Shown piece by piece: positions 1-10,200 of a stretch of DNA of 64,000 bases; within the stretch, counting starts at the first letter, position 1, and each line of letters opens with the position of its first letter. Under the pieces are notes generated by a model. It was given only the letters and a program-made list of their open reading frames with translations, was not told where the DNA came from and did not search any database. The stretch is from Actinomucor elegans (taxonomy: Eukaryota; Mucoromycota; Mucoromycetes; Mucorales; Mucoraceae), in the NCBI GenBank assembly GCA_026027325.1, contig JAMSLZ010000022.1:1-64000 (forward strand). The letters run 5' to 3'. The translations under genes were made by a program, and so were the position numbers.

Positions 1-40
1 ACACCCTACCCTAACCCTAACCCTAACCCTAACCCTAACC

Positions 41-81
<41 letters not shown>

Positions 82-135
82 CCTAACCCTAACCCTAATC
101 CTAACCTTAACCTTAACCTTGACCCTGACGCTGTT
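1..135. repeat. Telomere repeat array (CCCTAA)n, chromosome left end
   Basis: The window begins with near-perfect CCCTAA hexamers, running 5'->3' on the + strand, which is the orientation expected at a left chromosome end (TTAGGG toward the terminus). The array is perfect to about position 60, shows one extra A, then drifts to CCTAAT, CCTTAA and CTTGACC variants by about 115-135. The telomere type is directly visible and is the vertebrate/most-fungi hexamer. Confidence 0.97.
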
Positions 136-1440
136 TAACTCTAACCCTATGTTTATCCTAATCTTAACCCTATTCCTTGTTCGTTATATATCCCTGTCTT
201 AATATTTATATTAACCCTATCTTTATTCTTAATCTTAACTTTGTCCATAGTCTAATCATAGCACTATTCTTATCATATCCCTATTCTTATTTATTGCTAA
301 TCTCTAAGTCTCCTTCTTATATTAAACTTGATATCGATCTTATTCCTACTATCTAATCTTCTTCTTGATCTTAATTCTGATTCTATCCTTAATTTTTTAC
401 CCTAACTGTAAATCCTATATTATCCCTTGATCCTGATTTTATCCTCGATCCTAATCCTAATTTTATTCTTATGCCTAATTATAATCCTAATCCTAACCTA
501 TTCCTATCCCTGCTCAAATCTTAATTCTTATCTTTATCCTGATTCTAATTCTAATCTTCAATATGTGCATATTTCCTAACTATCAATTTTTATCATAATC
601 CTAAATCTTATTCTATTTATTATCCTAATTCTATTCTTCGTTATGTTCCTGCTCTTAATTTTAAGCATACCTCTATTTTGTTTTTTAACCCGAATATTTT
701 CTCATTTTAATCCTAATCTTATGTTTATCTCATATTTCAAATCCTATGTCTATCTCTTAATTCAAACTCTAACACTCTTTTTCATACCTTTAATCCTATT
801 CCTTATCCTAAGTCTACCCATATCGTTGATGTTAAGTCTGATCCCAAGTTTAATGCTAATTATTATCTACTGCTCATTTTTGAATTCTAACTTTATTCCT
901 TTTCTGTCCCTAACTGTCATTGTATCCTGTCCTTATTCCCTCTTAAATATTATCTTTATTCTTAATCTTCATTCTTTTCTTGTTTTATCAATGCTCTTAA
1001 TTCATCTCTATTCTTTTTTCTTTATTTTTCATCTTATTCCTATGTTATCTTAATTTTAGTCCTAAATTTACTATTATTCGTCTCACTGTGTATATCTCTA
1101 AACCTCATCTTAATTTTAAATTATTTCCTAATTCTTTCCTCATATTATCTATAATATTCTTCCTATTTCTATTTAATGTTAACGTAATTTTATTCTTATC
1201 CATAATCTTATTCACAATCTTATCCAATTTCTGATTTGTGTCTTCTTCTTTTTTTAATTTAATTCTTAGCCTATTATTATTATTATTATTATATCTTTAT
1301 TTATAATTTACTCTTCATTTAACTTTCTATCTAATGAGTATCTATCTATATCCTTATATTGTTTATACCATCTTTTAGATACTCCCATTATATTATTTTT
1401 ATAAATATATATATAAAGCGTATCCTTAATTAATTAATTG
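113..1440. repeat. Degenerate telomere-derived pyrimidine-rich tract
   Basis: The + strand is almost free of G and is built from hexamer-like words such as TCCTAA, TTCTAA, CTCTAA and TTTTAA, each one or more C-to-T changes away from CCCTAA. Similar words go on for over 1.3 kb and fade toward 1440 into plain AT-rich sequence with a short ATT run near 1273-1290. No gene is supported; the open frame at 643-1053 is Leu/Ile/Ser/Phe-only and results from the biased composition. Origin from mutated telomere repeats is inference from the word pattern. Confidence 0.8.
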
Positions 1441-1633
1441 TATCAATAACTATTAAAAACGGTCAGTGGGGGTGTCTGACATAGGAACTTAAGCAAATTG
1501 TAACCTTCTGGACTGTGGGTGTTGTATCTTGATTTTCTTGGGTTGTGAAAATCCATGGTGCATTGTAGTGGAGTAGTTTGTTCCTCAAAGATAATATTGT
1601 TAATGCTTAATTTATTGTTTATACAATAGCCTC
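1441..1633. other. Short segment of ordinary base composition, unidentified
   Basis: About 190 bp with balanced composition sits between the decayed telomere tract and the first long direct repeat. A 65-codon frame on the - strand (1443-1640) crosses it, but I recognise no domain and it runs into the repeat. It could be a relic of a mobile element. No function can be assigned. Confidence 0.4.
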
Positions 1634-2030
1634 TGAGCAACGTTAAAAATAAAAAATTAAAATTATTTTTTAAATTAAACAGTGTTTTTTGTAATTATAA
1701 TTTTTTTTGTTATAACACTTTTTTATTGTAATTTTTGAAAGTTTGGTAATTAACGTAAAAATAAGAAATTGCAATAATTATGCAAAACTTATAACGATTA
1801 AACTTTTATATTACTTTTCAATACAATTAAACTTTTTTTTTCATAATATTTCACACCATATCGAAACCCTATTGTGCGACAATGTTTTTCTTTTAAAATT
1901 GATTAAAAAGCACGTCGTAAGTTTTTTAGCAACTTACAACTTGATAAATAAAGAAAACTATATAATTTTTATTTAATAATATGAAACTAATTATAATATA
2001 TATATTAATTACTAATGATATGTAATGTAG
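1634..2030 (+). repeat. Long direct repeat, copy 1 (about 397 bp)
   Basis: The stretch from TGAGCAACGTT to TATGTAATGTAG is repeated almost base for base at 5204-5602 in the same orientation. It is very AT-rich and has a small inverted repeat, GTAAGT at 1917-1922 and ACTTAC at 1932-1937. A 77-codon frame (1743-1976) is open in both copies but differs at about eight residues. The repeat is probably a subtelomeric duplication or a non-autonomous element; no terminal inverted repeats or target duplication are evident. Confidence 0.85.
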
Positions 2031-2803
2031 GTCTCTATTCTATAAGAGATGCGCTCTTCTTGAACTCCTAATGCGAGCACAAGTGAATAACTATTAGCCA
2101 CAATCCAACAAGTAAAAATACAACTTCGAAACAAAAGTTAGTATGAACCAATTGAAGTCAAGTTGAATAAACTTTTTAACCAAGGTGTAGTAGATTTTTT
2201 CTATGTTTTCCTATATTTTTACCACAGTAACATCAATGAATTCACCGCCTGTACAAAACTTGTCGCTATTTTTCAGTCCTTCATTACCAGGTTAGTGTTC
2301 TGTTGATTCTAAATAGGTTACTAACGCATTGGTACACCGTCATGTATACTATCCAATTCCTCGGTCCCCAAGCAAACCCATGGGTAGCATTTTCTACCAA
2401 CAATGTAGTAATGCTTCTGTTGTCGTATTCCATAATTAGTTTTTTTTTTAATAATCCAAGCAATGTTAACTTCAGATAGGGTGTTTCTTCTGCCGGTTGC
2501 CTTATTGCTACTACCAACATCGTTTGTAGCATTCATCCTTGGATCCGAGCCATGGTGCTACCAAAAGTAAGCTTTTGCCATATTGCAGGTCCAACTCTTC
2601 AAGGCTAATCAAAATACGCGATTTTAATTTAATAAGCATGTTATATTTTAGGCCAATATTTTTGAGAAACATTTTAATTCACAAGATTTTTTTACAAAAT
2701 AAAAAAATGTTAAAAGTATATTATTTAATACAATTAATACTATTTTCATAAATACAAGTATATAACCTTCAGCCACAATTCAACGAGTATAAATACAAGC
2801 TAG
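2031..2803. other. Unidentified subtelomeric segment flanked by a short direct repeat
   Basis: No gene is supported. Similar ~35-bp stretches near 2089-2125 and 2767-2801 (both with AGCCACAAT.CAAC.AGTA and AAATACAA) flank the segment, as would the ends of a small duplicated or mobile unit. Overlapping 71- and 82-codon - strand frames at 2284-2536 run through a region of ordinary composition, but neither matches a family I know. A decayed transposon is the simplest reading. Confidence 0.35.
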
Positions 2804-3013
2804 GACGGATGTCTATAATTACTTTAATATTTATTTACTTTTGGGATAGACTATTTTATTATGGATATGTTAAAAATAATAAAATGTTAGAAAACTTTTA
2901 TATTTTTATGATATCCTCAAGAAGTCCACATTACATTTAGGAATGAAAAACAACATCATATTTATGTTTCTCCCGATATATATACATATTTAGTAAGTTA
3001 TAATATATCCGTC
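2804..3013. mobile_element. MITE copy 1 (210 bp), TSD TAG
   Basis: The segment begins GACGGATGTC and ends ATATATCCGTC, giving a terminal inverted repeat of about 9 bp. TAG flanks both sides (2801-2803 and 3014-3016). The interior shares recognisable blocks with 4222-4451 and with the reverse complement of 14392-14623, including CAAGAAG followed by a long AT-rich part with ATGAAAAACAACAT. It contains no coding capacity, so it must be moved in trans. The superfamily is not determined; a 3-bp duplication fits CACTA or Harbinger-like elements. Confidence 0.7.
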
Positions 3014-3016
3014 TAG

Positions 3017-3430
3017 AAGAACTAGTTAGAAAGAATTAATAAATTTAAGTTGAATGAACTATAACCAAGTTATAATCGACTTACTACCTGCTTTTATCTT
3101 AATTTTACCGCACGACTTATCTTCGATGATAGATAGTTTATGAAGGTTAGTTGCACTAAGCATTGATTTCCATATATATCTTTTAACCGACGTTACAAAG
3201 CTGTCAAAGCGCAAGCTGAGTATAAGCATTGTCGAACGTTGACCTGATTGGAGACGGAAACTGAACAAGTCATGTTTACAACACTATAGCCTTAAGTAAT
3301 TCTGGAGTGTCTTTTTCATTACCTCTAGCTTTAGGCTTAATATTGCTTATTTTACATCATTCCCAAGCCAAATATATTTCAACTTTAAGGTATCCCTGTT
3401 TCTAGCCCTAACCCTATCTCTGAAGGTAAA
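3017..3430. other. No gene seen
   Basis: About 410 bp of ordinary AT-rich sequence. A 69-codon - strand frame (3059-3268) has no recognisable motif. The last 60 bp return to telomere-like words (AGCCCTAACCCTATC) leading into the tandem repeat. Confidence 0.5.
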
Positions 3431-3822
3431 CCCTTTCTCATGTGGTGTGATTAGCTCTCTCAGCTTACGAGTGTTATAAACCTGAGGTATGCCTTGTGCA
3501 AACCCTAGCCCTAGCCCTCAGGGTACTACCCTTTCTCATGTGGTGTGATTAGCTCTCTCAGCTTACGAGTGTTATAAACCTGAGGTATGCCTTGTGCAAA
3601 CCCTAGCCCTAGCCCTCAGGGTACTACCCTTTCTCATGTGGTGTGATTAGCTCTCTCAGCTTACGAGTGTTATAAACCTGAGGTATGCCTTGTGCAAACC
3701 CTAGCCCTAGCCCTCAGGGTACTACCCTTTCTCATGTGGTGTGATTAGCTCTCTCAGCTTACGAGTGTTATAAACCTGAGGTATGCCTTGTGCAAACCCT
3801 AGCCCTAGCCCTCAGGGTACTA
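3431..3822. repeat. Four tandem copies of a 98-bp subtelomeric unit
   Basis: Units start at 3431, 3529, 3627 and 3725, each with CCCTTTCTCATG, and I see no difference between them. Each unit carries AAACCTGAGGTATG and ends in CCCTAGCCCTAGCCCTCAGG plus GTACTA. The end of the unit is thus telomere-like, and the array passes straight into degenerate CCCTAATCCTAA on its right. Perfect identity implies recent amplification or continuing homogenisation. Confidence 0.95.
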
Positions 3823-4221
3823 CCCTAATCCTAATTTTAATTGTAACCTTAATCTATCCTTAATTCTAATCCTATTCCTGATCTTAATCCTAATCCTATT
3901 CCTAATTCTATTCCTAAATTGATTAAGCCTTAAGTCTGTTCTTATTTTTAGCATTAATCCTAACCTAATTCTATTCATAATTTTAACGCTATTCTTGATT
4001 CTGTTCCTATTCTTAATCATAACTCTGTTCTTATTCTTAATCCTAACCTTATTTCTGACTCTATATCTGTCCCTCTCCTGTGTCTAATTTGTTCAAATCC
4101 TAAATCTAATTTTAATTTTAACCTTAATTCTATTCTAATCTCTAATCTTTATTCTATTCCTAACCCTTATTTTTTCCTTTCCCTAATCATGCTTCTAATT
4201 TATAATCTTAGGTTAATTCTA
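3823..4221. repeat. Degenerate telomere-derived tract, second block
   Basis: CCCTAATCCTAATTTTAATTG-type words like those of 113-1440 continue for about 400 bp with G nearly absent from the + strand. The 66-codon - strand frame here (Arg/Lys/Ile/Asn-rich) only reflects the repeat. No gene is present. Confidence 0.75.
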
Positions 4222-4451
4222 TATTGATATCTACAATTAATATATCTTTTAAATCTATTTTATATGTCCTATTTTTTTAATATATCCATATATTTTGTAA
4301 TTTATACCTTTTTTTCATGAACTAAAATTATTATTAAGTATAATAAACATTGTCAAGAAGGCAACTGTTCCATTTTGCATGAAAAAGCAATATTATATTT
4401 ATGCTTTCTCCTATTATACGTACCAAATTTATATGAAACTAGATGTCCGTC
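4222..4451. mobile_element. MITE copy 2 (230 bp), TSD CTA
   Basis: The right end ATGTCCGTC followed by CTA matches copy 1 and copy 3; the left end TATTGATATC is degraded but is preceded by CTA (4219-4221), giving a 3-bp duplication. The interior block AATAAACATTGTCAAGAAGG and GCAACTGTTCCATTTTGCATG is nearly identical to the reverse complement of 14461-14506. It sits inside decayed telomeric sequence. Left boundary is the less certain one. Confidence 0.7.
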
Positions 4452-4479
4452 CTACTCTATTTTTTTATTTTTTATTTTT

Positions 4480-5160
4480 ATTTTTTTTTTTTCTTTCTAA
4501 TCCTGGCCTTGATCTTGTCCTTATCCCTAATCCTCATTTTACTCGTACTTTAATCTTTATCTTATCCTAACCCTTTCTTGAACTATTCTTACTTCTAACT
4601 CTATTCTAAGCCTAATGTTGTTTCTTATTTTAACACTATTCCTATTTCCTATTCCTCTTTATTCTTGTATTACCCCCAACAATATCCCTATTTTATTTTA
4701 ATATTAGTCATAATTCTAATCTTATTCCTATTCATATTCTAATTCTAATTTGCCTTTGTCTTTAATCCTATTCTTTGTCTTAATTTAATTCTAATCTTAC
4801 TCATTATCTTAATTTTACCTTAATTTTAATATTAATACTAATCTTATTCTGTCCTTAAGCATCTCCTTGATCCTAAAATTATCTTAATTTTAATATTAAT
4901 ATATTCTTTTTTTTTGTTCTTCTTCATCATCTTAATCTTGTTCTTATTCCTAATCTTGATTTAGCTTTAACCCTAATTCATATTTTAAATATATGCCTAA
5001 TTCTATTCTTAATCCTACCATTAAGCTTATCCTTAATTCTTCTATTCTTATCTCTGTCCCTTCTCTTATCTATGTTCCTATTTTTCTCGTTTACTATTAT
5101 AACCTCAAGTCTATCCCTGATTTTATATTTATTCTCATCATATCTTAATCCTGTCAATAT
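4480..5160. repeat. Degenerate telomere-derived tract, third block
   Basis: After a T-rich stretch, words such as TTATCCCTAATCC, CCTAACCC and TTAATCCTA continue for about 680 bp, again with few G on the + strand. There is no gene. The tract ends at a T homopolymer. Confidence 0.75.
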
Positions 5161-5161
5161 T

Positions 5162-5163
<2 letters not shown>

Positions 5164-5192
<29 letters not shown>
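5164..5192. repeat. Poly(T) tract, 29 nt
   Basis: An uninterrupted T run lies about 10 bp left of direct-repeat copy 2. Similar 26-30 nt A or T runs occur at 35724-35751, 48427-48454, 50408-50433 and 56904-56933. Confidence 0.95.
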
Positions 5193-5203
5193 CTTCTTCC
5201 TAA

Positions 5204-5602
5204 TGAGCAACGTTAAAAATAAAAAAATAAAAATTAGTTTTTAAATTAAATAGTGATTTTTGTAATTATAATTTTTTTTTGCTATAATACTTTTTTATTG
5301 TAATTTTTGAAAGTTTGGTAATTAACGTAAGAATAAGAAATTGCAATAATTATGCAAAACTTATAAAGATTAAAGTTTTATATTACTTTTCAGTACAATT
5401 AAACTTTTTTTTTCATAATATTTCACACCAGTTTGAAACCCTGTTGTGCGACAATTTTTTTCTTTTAAAATTGATTAAAAAGCACGTCGTAAGTTTTTTA
5501 GCAACTTACAACTTGATAAATAAAGAAAACTATATAATTTTAATTTAATAATATGAAAATAATTATAATATATATATTAATTACTAATGATATGTAATGT
5601 AG
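5204..5602 (+). repeat. Long direct repeat, copy 2 (about 399 bp)
   Basis: Same orientation and almost the same sequence as 1634-2030, with scattered single-base differences. The two copies share both end points (TGAGCAACGTT and TATGTAATGTAG) but have unrelated flanks, so this is a discrete duplicated unit rather than part of a longer block. The GTAAGT/ACTTAC hairpin is kept. Confidence 0.85.
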
Positions 5603-6580
5603 CTCAATCATAGGAGGATATTTGTTTTTTTTTAGGAATTAAATGTTGCATACGTATATATATGAATGGTAAAAAATGGTAGGAGAATAAATTGTTTAAA
5701 TATTGGATATATTAGCATTGAAATATATTAGCAATACTATAATAAGAATAAAAATATTTATCAGTTTACAAAAAATGTATTAATGATATATATGAACAAA
5801 GACATATTAAAAAATAAGCCAAGTGACCGAAATAATTTCTAATATACTGTAATCGATTTTGATCAAAATTAGAGGATGAAACAGGTTTTCTGGAAATTAA
5901 ATATCCGCCATATTAATATTTCTCTCCTTGTCATTAACCTTGTTTCCTAATTCAGTTCTTTATTTTATTCTTGTGTTAATCCTGTATCTAACCCTTTCAT
6001 TCTTCCTAATCATAGAGTAATGATACAGAATTAAATTATAATAATATTATAACCTAATTTATATACTTTCAATTTTTAATATAACTATGGAAATAGCTTA
6101 TTGTTTTAAATACCTTAATAAATTTATATACTGTATAAAATATTTTATATATCGTTTTATTTTTAATTAATATTATTTTTGTAAATAATTATAAATTTAT
6201 AAATAGCATTAATTATATTTTAATAATTTTATATGTATGAGTGAAATTTTTATTTTTCAAAACAAATTTCATAATTTTTTTTCTTTAAAAAATCAATTAA
6301 AAAAGCACGTAGTAAGTTATTTTTGTACCTTACAACTACAATATACTAATAAACGTGACTCATACCCTTATCACTATAATTTTTCTTATTTTTTTTTTAC
6401 TTTATGTCTATATTTTTCTTAATTCTATTCGTGTTCCTATTCTAATAATAATATTATTCCTGATCTTCTTCCTTATTTATTTTTTTTATTCTATATTTGT
6501 TATAGAATAGAGATTATTGTATGAGTAATAACTTATCCATTAATATTCTCATCTCTACGGAAGTACTCATGAGTTGATAT
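5603..6580. repeat. AT-rich subtelomeric DNA with a diverged third repeat fragment
   Basis: No gene is visible in nearly 1 kb. Between about 6237 and 6345 the sequence again has AAAAAGCACGT.GTAAGTT, a pyrimidine-rich spacer and CTTACAACT, so it is a diverged partial relative of the 397-bp repeat. Short telomere-like words recur near 5940-6000. The segment ends where the retrotransposon LTR begins. Confidence 0.5.
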
Positions 6581-7086
6581 TGTTGTAAAGGTGGTAGATA
6601 AAGATTTTGGAAGATAGAAATACTTTTAAAACTGTGGATAGTTTTTTATTAGAGATCAAGAATTGATTAACTGGTCAAAAGGTGATAAAACGCATCTCTT
6701 ATATACTTTTTCTCGGTCGGTACTTGATTCTAAATTCATATTACGATTTGCCAGGAACAAGGTTGGACTGCGTATAAAGAAGACCAGGGATAATAACCAA
6801 ATGAGCGGACCAAGATTAGCGGCGAGGAGTGTCGGGATCAATATATCCAAAGGTAATAGTATTGAATGTAATATTTGGTGTGAGAGATAGTATTTATCAA
6901 TTAGCGTCTACTTGCTCAGAGTGATATATAAATAAAGATATTTTAACATAATCAAATACAGTCATTTACATTCTGGTTCTTGGTAATAATGCTTTATACA
7001 CTTCTGCAGCTATATATAAGGATATCTATACGATTTTCTATCTGTACAGTATTCTCTTATTAATATAATTATGAGCGTTTACAACA
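6581..7086 (-). repeat. LTR (3' LTR of the - strand element)
   Basis: 506 bp, TGTTGT...ACAACA, matching 12241-12746 without a visible difference. Read on the - strand it lies downstream of the polyprotein and is preceded by a purine-rich stretch. The open frames inside it (6656-6890) occur in both LTRs and are not genes. Confidence 0.95.
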
Positions 7087-7102
7087 TTATCCTCCACCAG
7101 AA
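7087..7102 (-). other. Polypurine tract next to the 3' LTR
   Basis: On the - strand the bases just before the 3' LTR read TCTGGTGGAGGATAA, which is purine-rich and adjacent to the LTR as expected for the plus-strand DNA primer site of an LTR retrotransposon. Assignment rests on position and composition. Confidence 0.6.
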
Positions 7103-7269
7103 TCAAACAAACTTGTATTGATTCGGCAAGTGCGTCAGTTCCACCAAATAGTACATTCATGCGGCTGAGTTTTGATTAACACGCTCAGGTATACCTCCTT
7201 TTACGCACCAATTCAGGGTCTTTTCTTGCATCGTGGCTTTTCTTGGTTCTTGTTTCATAACTTGCCTAC

Positions 7270-10200
7270 TTATTCTATCTTTCTTTTCTTGTTTGAACGT
7301 CTATTCAGTATTCTCTCTTCTCTACTCGTAGTGGCTGCAATATTTGCTCTTTTGTTTTTCGACATCTCGATCGCTACATTTGACATCTCATTCCCATTGC
7401 ATTTAGGAATCTTGGAAGTTCCAACTTTTTTGCGTCTGTTAGGTTCAGAGTTTTGAATTGACTGTTCGACTCTAGTTTGCTCTAAACGTCGTAATTCTCT
7501 TTGCTTATTCCAGTACCGTTGAATGATAGTTGGATCGGTGAAATCACTTGCTTTTTGCCAAGTATTTTCTTTCTCAGAATAACCTTTCCACTTAATCAAG
7601 TATTCTCGATGACCTTCTTCACCTCGATGATCACGGATACCTTCGACTTCGTAGTATTCTTCTTCGATACTAGACTCATCCAGGGTAACTACTTTCAATT
7701 CCGACGGTACATAGTTTCGGGATAATAATTCATTCTGTTCATCCTTTAGTTCATACGATCCACCAGTATTTCTTCGAACAACAGTGTAAGGTCCCTCATA
7801 AATCGGAGCTAACTTACTAGATCGATTCTGTAATCTGATCATGACATGCGTTCCAACTGGAATGTCGACAAGAACACTCTTTTGATTGAACTTTTTGTTA
7901 TATTCCTCATTTATCTTCTGAGTTCTTTCGAGGATGGCTGGGAATACGATCTTATCCATGTAATCTACGCGTTCTTCCAACTCTCGCATGGTCATAGACT
8001 CAATGGGTAGTTTGAACTTCTTCTCGTTCCCGTAGTCATCAGGTAAGTTGACTCTACGTGCAAACATCAAGGAGAAGGGAGAACTCATAGTTTTTGCTTT
8101 AATGTGTCGGTTCATGCAGAGCTGTATGATAGGAAGATAATACGCCCAACTATGACTGTCTGACTTCATCATTTTTCTTAACGTGTTAGTTGCGGTACGA
8201 ACTGCATTTTCCGCTGCTCCATTTGCTCGAGGATGATATGGCGTAGTGTATCTTCTATCAATTCCTAGGTTCTTCGAAATACTGTTCATCACAGCATTCT
8301 TGAACTCTAGACCATTATCAGACTGGCAAATACGTGGAACACCAAAATCACCATAGACTTTGACCAACTCTTTTGCAACAGTATCGGATTGTTTGTTCTT
8401 CAGAGGTCTGAGAATAACGAATTTCGAACAAATATCTGTTATAACCAACATGTAAACATATCCTTCTTCAGTTACGTCAAAAGGTCCAGCCAAGTCGATA
8501 GCAATATGATCAAATGGTCGGTTGGCTACAACATTAGATAATGGGTGATAACCTCTCTTACTGATGTTGTGCTTTTGACATTCAACACACGAACTAACAA
8601 TGTCTTTTGCTTCTGCGTAGATATTCGCCCAATGGAGACCTTGTGAATGTAAATCTCGCACAATTGCTTGCGATCCAAAGTGTCCAAATGCATGCGCTTC
8701 TTTCAACAGAGCATCTCTCTCTTCTTCAGGAGGAGTCATATAGTCAGTCAGCTCATCTTTTCTTTCAACTAGTTTAGTCGCGAGTACGTTAATCGTTTTA
8801 TCTCGGCTAAATCGCTTTTTTCTAATGATGGCTTTCTTTTTAGGGCTTCGTCTGATGATTTTGCTCGTAACACTATCCTCCACCAGTTTGTTTTCATCTT
8901 CTAAAGGTGAATACAAACGGCTCAGAATATCAGGCAATTTGTTCAATATACCGGGGATGTGCACTACATCAAAATCAAAATCCAGAAGAGTCTCGATCCA
9001 TCCAATTAACATGGGATTTGCGATCTTTTGCGTATGTAAGTATACTAGTGCCTTGTGATCTGTAAATACAGTGAACTTTTTGCCCCATATATACTTGCGA
9101 AACTTCAGTAATGCTAACACGACTGCATACAATTCTCTTTTAGTAGTGCTCCAACGGCGTTGTGAAGGTGACAAGGAGCTCGATACAAATCCTATGTAAA
9201 GATCTTGGCCGGCCTCATTCTTTTGAAACAACACTGCCGCGACACCATAAAGTGATGCGTCTGTAGCTACGTAAAACTGTTTTGACAAATCCGGATAATG
9301 CAGCATCATCTTCGACTGCAAAATCTCTTTGATAGTTTCAAAGCTCTTAGTGTGACGATCGGTCCACAGCTCTTCCACATTCTCTGCATTCACTAAACTG
9401 GTGAGTGGTTCTGCTACTCTGGAAATCATCGGAACGAATTCTCTCAGGTAATTGACCAAACCCATAAATTGCTGGATGTGTTTCTTATTTTTATTTGGAA
9501 GTGGCCACTTTGAAACATTGGTAAGTTTTGATTGATCCACACGAACTCCTGAAGCGTCCACTACAAATCCCAACATACGAACTGAATGTTGAAACCATGA
9601 ACACTTGGATTCTTTCAGGATTAAATTTGCGGAATTTAATCTGTCAATCACAAACTTTACATCTTTTGCATGCTGTTCGATACTTTCACTGGCAACAATA
9701 CAGTCATCCACGAAGTTCTGAACGCAATCAATACCTTCAAACAAGGTTGCCATGACCTTTTGAAATTGCGAGGTTAGCATTTTCACTCCAAAGCACGCTT
9801 TTTGAAAGGAAAAGCCATTGCCATTATAAGTAAACGATAACTTGTGTACATCCTCGGGTGCCACTTTGAATCGATGATATGCATTCGACAAATCCAAAGT
9901 TGTAAACACTTTTTTACCGGCCAAGTTATCAAAGATATCCTTAACCAAAGGTACGGGAAAATTGAATGTTGGAGGTAGAATTTGATTCAACGATCTCACA
10001 TCTAAACACGCTCTATGGCTCACAATCTCACCATCTTTGTTACGTTTAGGAACAAGCAGTAATGGACTGTTGAATGACGTGTTTACTCGGGATCGAATGA
10101 TTGTACCTGTTTCCAACCATTCTTTTATTTGCTTATCGAGAACTGGTCTTAATGCATAAGGGATGGGGTATTGACGTCTATACGCCGTTGCACCCTCTTT

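Noticed and set aside
643..1053. 136-codon frame in the telomere-proximal tract
   Set aside because: Made only of Leu, Ile, Ser, Phe, Pro-rich words, a result of translating a pyrimidine-rich repeat.
1743..1976. 77-codon frame kept in both copies of the 398-bp repeat (also 5315-5548)
   Set aside because: About eight amino-acid changes among few base differences; no sign of protein-level constraint and no known motif.
6656..6890. Frames of 64 and 75 codons within the LTR (also 12316-12550)
   Set aside because: They occur in both LTRs, overlap on opposite strands and have no motif; they are LTR sequence.
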